Shown here piece after piece: positions 5,060 through 8,533 of a stretch of 8,533 nt of DNA (position 1 is the first letter of the stretch; every line of letters begins with the position of its first letter). Under the pieces are notes generated by a model that ran no database searches, had not been told where the DNA came from, and saw nothing but the letters and a program-made list of their open reading frames with translations. The position numbers and the translations under genes are program-made. Source of the DNA: an uncultured Moraxella sp. (GTDB lineage Bacteria > Pseudomonadota > Gammaproteobacteria > Pseudomonadales > Moraxellaceae). The stretch lies in NCBI GenBank assembly GCA_937975585.1, contig CALJUC010000086.1, positions 1 through 8,533 on the forward strand, in the 5' to 3' direction.

Positions 5060-7069
5060 ATGTACCAAGTCTTAGCACGTAAATACCGTCCGAAAAACTT
5101 CCATCAACTATTGGGACAAGACCATGTTGCCAAGGCGTTGAGTAATGCGATTACGCATCAGCGCTTGCACCATGCCTATTTATTTACGGGCACGCGGGGC
5201 GTGGGTAAGACCACCATTGCGCGTATTTTGGCAAAGTGTCTAAACTGTGAAACCGGTATCACCAGTGAGCCGTGTGGCGTGTGTGCCACTTGTCAGGCCA
5301 TTGATGCAGGTCGCTTTATTGATTTGATTGAGATTGATGCCGCATCTCGTACCAAGGTCGAAGACACGCGCGAGCTACTTGATAATGTACCCTATGCACC
5401 GACCCAAGGTCGCTATAAGGTTTATCTGATTGACGAAGTACACATGCTTTCAACACACAGCTTTAATGCGTTGTTAAAGACGCTTGAAGAGCCGCCTGAG
5501 CATGTAAAGTTTTTACTGGCAACCACCGATCCGCAAAAACTGCCCATTACCATTATCTCGCGTTGTTTACAGTTTGTGTTGCGTCCATTGCCACAGCCAC
5601 AACTGGCAGATTATTTAGGTCAAATTCTAGCCCAAGAACAAATCAGTGTGACGAAAGATGCGCTTTGGCAGTTAGCCAGTAGTGCCAAAGGTTCAGTGCG
5701 TGATGCGTTATCGCTCACCGACCAAGCCATTGCGTTTGGCAATGGCGCGATTGATGATAATACCTTGCGCCAAATGTTAGGACTGATTGACCAAGCCGAT
5801 GTGGTCAGTTTGCTTAGCTTGATTTATCAGCAGCGTACCCCTGAATTAGCGCAAGTCTTGCGCCAATTGAGAGAGCAAGTGGTCGATGCCAAAGCGATTT
5901 TTGACCGATTGGCTGAGGTGCTACACCAAGTCGCGTTATTACAGCTGGTTCCAGGATTGGATTTACAGCTTAATCAGCAACAGACCCAATCCTTGATGCA
6001 GTTGGCTACTGTATTACCCGGTGAAATGGTGCAGTTGTATTATGATATCGTGGTCAAAAGCCGCGAGAATATCGCATTAGCGAATACACCATTACAAGCA
6101 TTAGAAATGTGTTTGTTACGCTTATTGGCATTCAAGCCGCTAGGGAACTATCAAGTTCCGGTACAGACACCACAACCTGTGTCAGAATTACCTCAAGCGC
6201 CACTGCCAACCAATGCAGCGCCACCAGTTCTGCCACAACAACCTACACCCATTGAAAATGATAAAAGTGGCATCGTTCACGAGCCTGTGGATATTGCAGA
6301 GCCTGCACCTCAACCGGTAATTGCGCCAACGACTGAGCATCTCTCTGAGATACTGAGTGCAGAAATACAAAGTGACAATACGGTAACACTATCTACTGAT
6401 AATGACGATGAGATAATAGATAATACGCTGCCGGATGATGCGTACCTTGAAACACCTGATTCAGTCGTTGAGCAGGCTGAAATTACCAATACCGTGAGTG
6501 AAAGCATCAGTAATGGGGCAATGGAAAATGATGTTGCGAACCATACACTCATTGAGAATGCCATAAGTGATGTTTCAGCACAAAATCTGGCTAGCCCATC
6601 GGTATCAGTTATCGCTGATGAAACTCTTAATCCTTTAACCTTACTGCAACCTGTCCCACAGCCCTTACAAGGTGAGTGGACGTCAGAAAAATGGGATTAC
6701 TGGCTAAGCCAAGCGCGTCAACATCACTGGCTCGCCGCTGATGAGTTAGCACTGGCGAATGAAAGCTTGGTGCAAGGTCAAATCGGTGGGCTAAGTGTGT
6801 TTGTCACATCACTTCGTCATGACAGTATTGCAAATACCTTTGCCCAATTACGTGATAAATTACAACAGCAAATGCCGGGTACTCAGTTAACACTGCAACA
6901 AACGAGCGATATACAGGCACAACTGTATAACAGCGTCCCAAAAGTGTTACAACAACAGCGAGAACAATCTGCGATTATCGCCGCAACTGAGCAGTTAAAA
7001 AGTCAGCCAGTATTGCAAGCATTGCTTGAACAACAAGCAGCCATTGACGTAGTAAAGCTACATAGATAA
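5060..7069 (+). CDS. dnaX: DNA polymerase III clamp loader subunit tau
   Basis: 669-residue AAA+ ATPase subunit of the clamp loader, which opens the beta clamp and links the replicative polymerases to the helicase. The start at 5060 is set by conservation (MYQVLARKYRP, as in DnaX starts); no Shine-Dalgarno sequence is visible and the frame is open a further 25 codons upstream. Walker A is GTRGVGKTT (44-52); zinc cysteines are 63, 72, 75 and 78; Walker B is LIDEVHML (123-130); sensor 1 lies in LLATTDPQK (152-160), followed by the SRC arginine motif (167-169); sensor 2 is in GSVRDALSLTDQA. Domain III ends near 360. A linker of about 175 residues follows (361-537), first Pro/Gln-rich, then rich in Asp, Glu, Asn, Ser and Thr. 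The C-terminal tau domain is about 538-669. I see no A AAA AAG slippery site like the one that makes gamma in E. coli. The ybaB and recR genes that often follow dnaX are absent. Confidence 0.97.
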   Translation: MYQVLARKYRPKNFHQLLGQDHVAKALSNAITHQRLHHAYLFTGTRGVGKTTIARILAKCLNCETGITSEPCGVCATCQAIDAGRFIDLIEIDAASRTKVEDTRELLDNVPYAPTQGRYKVYLIDEVHMLSTHSFNALLKTLEEPPEHVKFLLATTDPQKLPITIISRCLQFVLRPLPQPQLADYLGQILAQEQISVTKDALWQLASSAKGSVRDALSLTDQAIAFGNGAIDDNTLRQMLGLIDQADVVSLLSLIYQQRTPELAQVLRQLREQVVDAKAIFDRLAEVLHQVALLQLVPGLDLQLNQQQTQSLMQLATVLPGEMVQLYYDIVVKSRENIALANTPLQALEMCLLRLLAFKPLGNYQVPVQTPQPVSELPQAPLPTNAAPPVLPQQPTPIENDKSGIVHEPVDIAEPAPQPVIAPTTEHLSEILSAEIQSDNTVTLSTDNDDEIIDNTLPDDAYLETPDSVVEQAEITNTVSESISNGAMENDVANHTLIENAISDVSAQNLASPSVSVIADETLNPLTLLQPVPQPLQGEWTSEKWDYWLSQARQHHWLAADELALANESLVQGQIGGLSVFVTSLRHDSIANTFAQLRDKLQQQMPGTQLTLQQTSDIQAQLYNSVPKVLQQQREQSAIIAATEQLKSQPVLQALLEQQAAIDVVKLHR

Positions 7070-7107
7070 CAGAGCAGTGTTTTTTTATAAATCCAAGACT
7101 TTGACTA

Positions 7108-7144
7108 AAAAACTTCGTAATAACAATAACTCGTGCAAGTTTTT
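7108..7144 (+). terminator. Possible weak terminator after dnaX
   Basis: AAAAACTT (7108-7115) and AAGTTTTT (7137-7144) can pair over 8 bp around a 21-base loop, and the right arm ends in a T run. The stem is nearly all A-T, so it would be weak. No better candidate lies between dnaX and the LysR gene. Confidence 0.3.
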
Positions 7145-7190
7145 ATTGAGATAATATAAACTGTAATTATGTCTTTTATAAAAATAGTAA

Positions 7191-7212
7191 AAATATCTTG
7201 TTAAGAATATTT
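7191..7212. promoter_or_regulatory. Candidate operator for autoregulation of the LysR gene
   Basis: An inverted repeat centred on TCTT-gtt-AAGA (7196-7206), extended with one bulged base to AAATAT and ATATTT, touches the proposed -35 of the regulator gene. LysR-type proteins usually bind short AT-rich dyads near their own promoters, but the classic T-N11-A form is not exact here. Confidence 0.4.
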
Positions 7213-7238
7213 AAATTATTCAGTGAATGACGTATAAT
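7210..7238 (+). promoter_or_regulatory. Promoter of the LysR-family gene
   Basis: TTTAAA (7210-7215, 4/6 match) and a perfect TATAAT (7233-7238) are 17 bases apart. Transcription would start near 7245, about 30 bases before the start codon. Confidence 0.6.
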
Positions 7239-7275
7239 AAATCCTTTGATTGCTGTAATAAGAATTAGGTGACAT

Positions 7276-8175
7276 ATGTTGGATAATCTAAGAGGCATGG
7301 CCGTATTTGCCAGCGTCGTGCGTCATGGTTCATTTAGTGGCGCTGCCAAAGAGTTGGGTATTACGACCAGTGCGGTAAGCCAGCAAATCCGTTCTCTTGA
7401 GAACGATATGGGTGTGGTACTACTGCACCGTTCGACACGTAAATTGAGCCTGACTGAAGCCGGTGCCAGCTTTTATGAAAGCGCCAAAGACGTTGTAGAA
7501 GCAGCCGAACAAGGTCGTATCCGTGTCAACCAATTACGTGACGAGCTTGCCGGTAACTTGCGTATTGCCACGACCCCAGAATTGGGTGTTAATCATATTT
7601 TACCCGCGCTATCGACTTGGATGGCGGCCCATGATGACTTGAATATCCACTTCGAAGCCGATAATCAATATGTGGATATGATTGAAGAGCGTATTGATAT
7701 CGCTGTTCGTATGGCCCCAGCGACCAATGACAATAGCGTATCGATTTTTCCTTTGACAGAAGTGCGTCAGATGTTGGTTGCGTCACCTCATTACTTACGC
7801 CAACATGATAAAATCACCGATCCAAAAGATCTCACCAAGTTGCAGATGATTGGGATTAGCTTGGTCAAAGATCCATTGCAATTGGACTTTACCAACATCG
7901 AAACTGGCAAAAAAACCCGCGTTAAAATGCAATCACGTATCCAAACCAATAACTTGTTCTTGGCAACTACCTTGGCCAAAGAAGGTCATGGTGTGGCACG
8001 TATTATGTCATTAGATATTCAAAAAGAATTGGCCAATGGCGAGTTGGTAGAAGTGATATCAGGTTATCAATTGCCAAGCTATATGCTGTATGCGGTTACA
8101 CCGCGCCGTGAGCAACAGCCAGCCAAAGTGACTCGCTGTCTTGAAGTTTTGACCAAATACTTTGAAAAAGTTTAA
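7276..8175 (+). CDS. LysR-family transcriptional regulator (CrgA/AaeR-like)
   Basis: 299-residue DNA-binding regulator of usual LysR length. The N-terminal winged helix-turn-helix covers about 1-60, with the recognition region GSFSGAAKELGITTSAVSQQIRSLE (split here as residues 18-42) and the wing around HRSTRKLSLTEAG. A linker helix (about 61-90) leads to a periplasmic-binding-protein-like effector domain (about 93-299) beginning GNLRIATTPELG. Style and the RSTRKLSLTEAG wing resemble the CrgA/AaeR branch. The inducer and targets cannot be told: upstream dnaX is on the same strand and the downstream hydrolase gene converges, so there is no divergent partner of the usual kind. AGGTGA before ATG supports the start. 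The gene has its own promoter and a strong terminator. Confidence 0.94.
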   Translation: MLDNLRGMAVFASVVRHGSFSGAAKELGITTSAVSQQIRSLENDMGVVLLHRSTRKLSLTEAGASFYESAKDVVEAAEQGRIRVNQLRDELAGNLRIATTPELGVNHILPALSTWMAAHDDLNIHFEADNQYVDMIEERIDIAVRMAPATNDNSVSIFPLTEVRQMLVASPHYLRQHDKITDPKDLTKLQMIGISLVKDPLQLDFTNIETGKKTRVKMQSRIQTNNLFLATTLAKEGHGVARIMSLDIQKELANGELVEVISGYQLPSYMLYAVTPRREQQPAKVTRCLEVLTKYFEKV

Positions 8176-8198
8176 TCGTATTATCTTGCTAGTCTAAT

Positions 8199-8230
8199 AA
8201 AAAAGCGAATCTTCGGATTCGCTTTTTTTT
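8199..8230. terminator. Strong terminator after the LysR-family gene
   Basis: A 13-bp stem closed by a stable C(TTCG)G tetraloop (8199-8211 with 8216-8228) is followed by a T run to 8230. Read on - it also ends in a run of T, so it can serve the convergent hydrolase gene, which stops 54 bases away. Confidence 0.95.
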
Positions 8231-8283
8231 GGTATTGATAATCTGCTACTAAGAGATGCTTACTGTACCAAATTTGCGGGACA

Positions 8284-8533
8284 TTAAGGTTGTCTATCAG
8301 CGGACTTCTCGCCCTGCGTGCTTGGCAACCCTGTTAACAGCAAATGACGGTGTAGAATACGGCGTAGTTCTAAGATAGCCTGAGGGCTGGTTTGTACATT
8401 GTGTTTGCCTGATAAGATTTTTTCTGTTTCAACATTGGCAAGGCGCGCGCTGTTATACGGCACAATACCATCGGAGAGACGGTCGGTTGCGCCATATTTC
8501 ACCGATTCTAAGAGTTGCTTTTTCTCATCCAGA
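8284..8533 (-). CDS. C-terminal part of a probable alpha/beta hydrolase (partial)
   Basis: The frame is open from the right window edge to a TAA at 8286-8284, giving 82 visible codons. The segment GATDRLSDGIVPYNSARL looks like the loop that carries the catalytic Asp of lipase/esterase-type alpha/beta hydrolases (SDGIVP), and SGKHNVQTSPQAILELRRIL looks like the strand-to-helix turn with the catalytic His. These are the last two members of the Ser-Asp-His triad in the expected order; the nucleophile Ser would lie outside the window. The tail after LLLTG is polar and probably disordered. The GTG at 8502 is internal, not a start. The substrate is unknown. Family assignment rests on these two short motifs only. 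Confidence 0.65.
   Translation of the reverse strand, partial: LDEKKQLLESVKYGATDRLSDGIVPYNSARLANVETEKILSGKHNVQTSPQAILELRRILHRHLLLTGLPSTQGEKSADRQP

Noticed and set aside
5060..7069. Programmed frameshift in dnaX
   Set aside because: Runs such as those near 6686 and 6996 are in the wrong frame or too short to be the E. coli type A AAA AAG site.
1..8533. CRISPR array, insertion sequence, phage or defence system
   Set aside because: No regularly spaced repeats, no transposase or integrase, and no defence-type domains; all full-length genes belong to well-known families.

Overview
The window looks like a stretch of ordinary chromosome from a gammaproteobacterium. The moderately AT-rich composition, the protein sequences and the scattered, separately transcribed housekeeping genes suggest the family Moraxellaceae (Moraxella, Psychrobacter or a relative). 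That placement is an inference from sequence style; no search was run. I see no insertion sequence, integrase, CRISPR array, phage gene or toxin-antitoxin pair.

Layout from left to right: the intrinsic terminator of a gene outside the window (49-79); a lipoprotein L,D-transpeptidase of the cell wall on + (253-1554); a terminator shared with a convergent tRNA(CAU) gene on - (1630-1706), which has its own promoter; a membrane-anchored phosphodiester glycosidase-domain (DUF2233/NAGPA-like) protein on -; nucleoside diphosphate kinase ndk on +, divergent from the glycosidase; a 452-base gap holding the ndk terminator and a second terminator that no visible gene explains; ispF (isoprenoid precursor synthesis); grxD (monothiol CGFS glutaredoxin, Fe-S cluster carrier); dnaX (tau subunit of the DNA polymerase III clamp loader); a LysR-family regulator with a strong terminator; and the C-terminal end of a probable alpha/beta hydrolase on -, cut by the window edge.

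The genes do not form one pathway. Most have their own promoter-like sequence or terminator, so this is a run of mainly single-gene units. dnaX is the one gene without a convincing promoter or Shine-Dalgarno sequence, and it follows grxD across a gap holding a long imperfect inverted repeat.

I found no convincing new multi-gene system. The points most worth a second look are small: a possible small RNA between ndk and ispF, palindromes just upstream of ndk and of the LysR gene, the long hairpin between grxD and dnaX, a probably mis-set start in the glycosidase gene, and a tRNA whose first acceptor pair is G-U.
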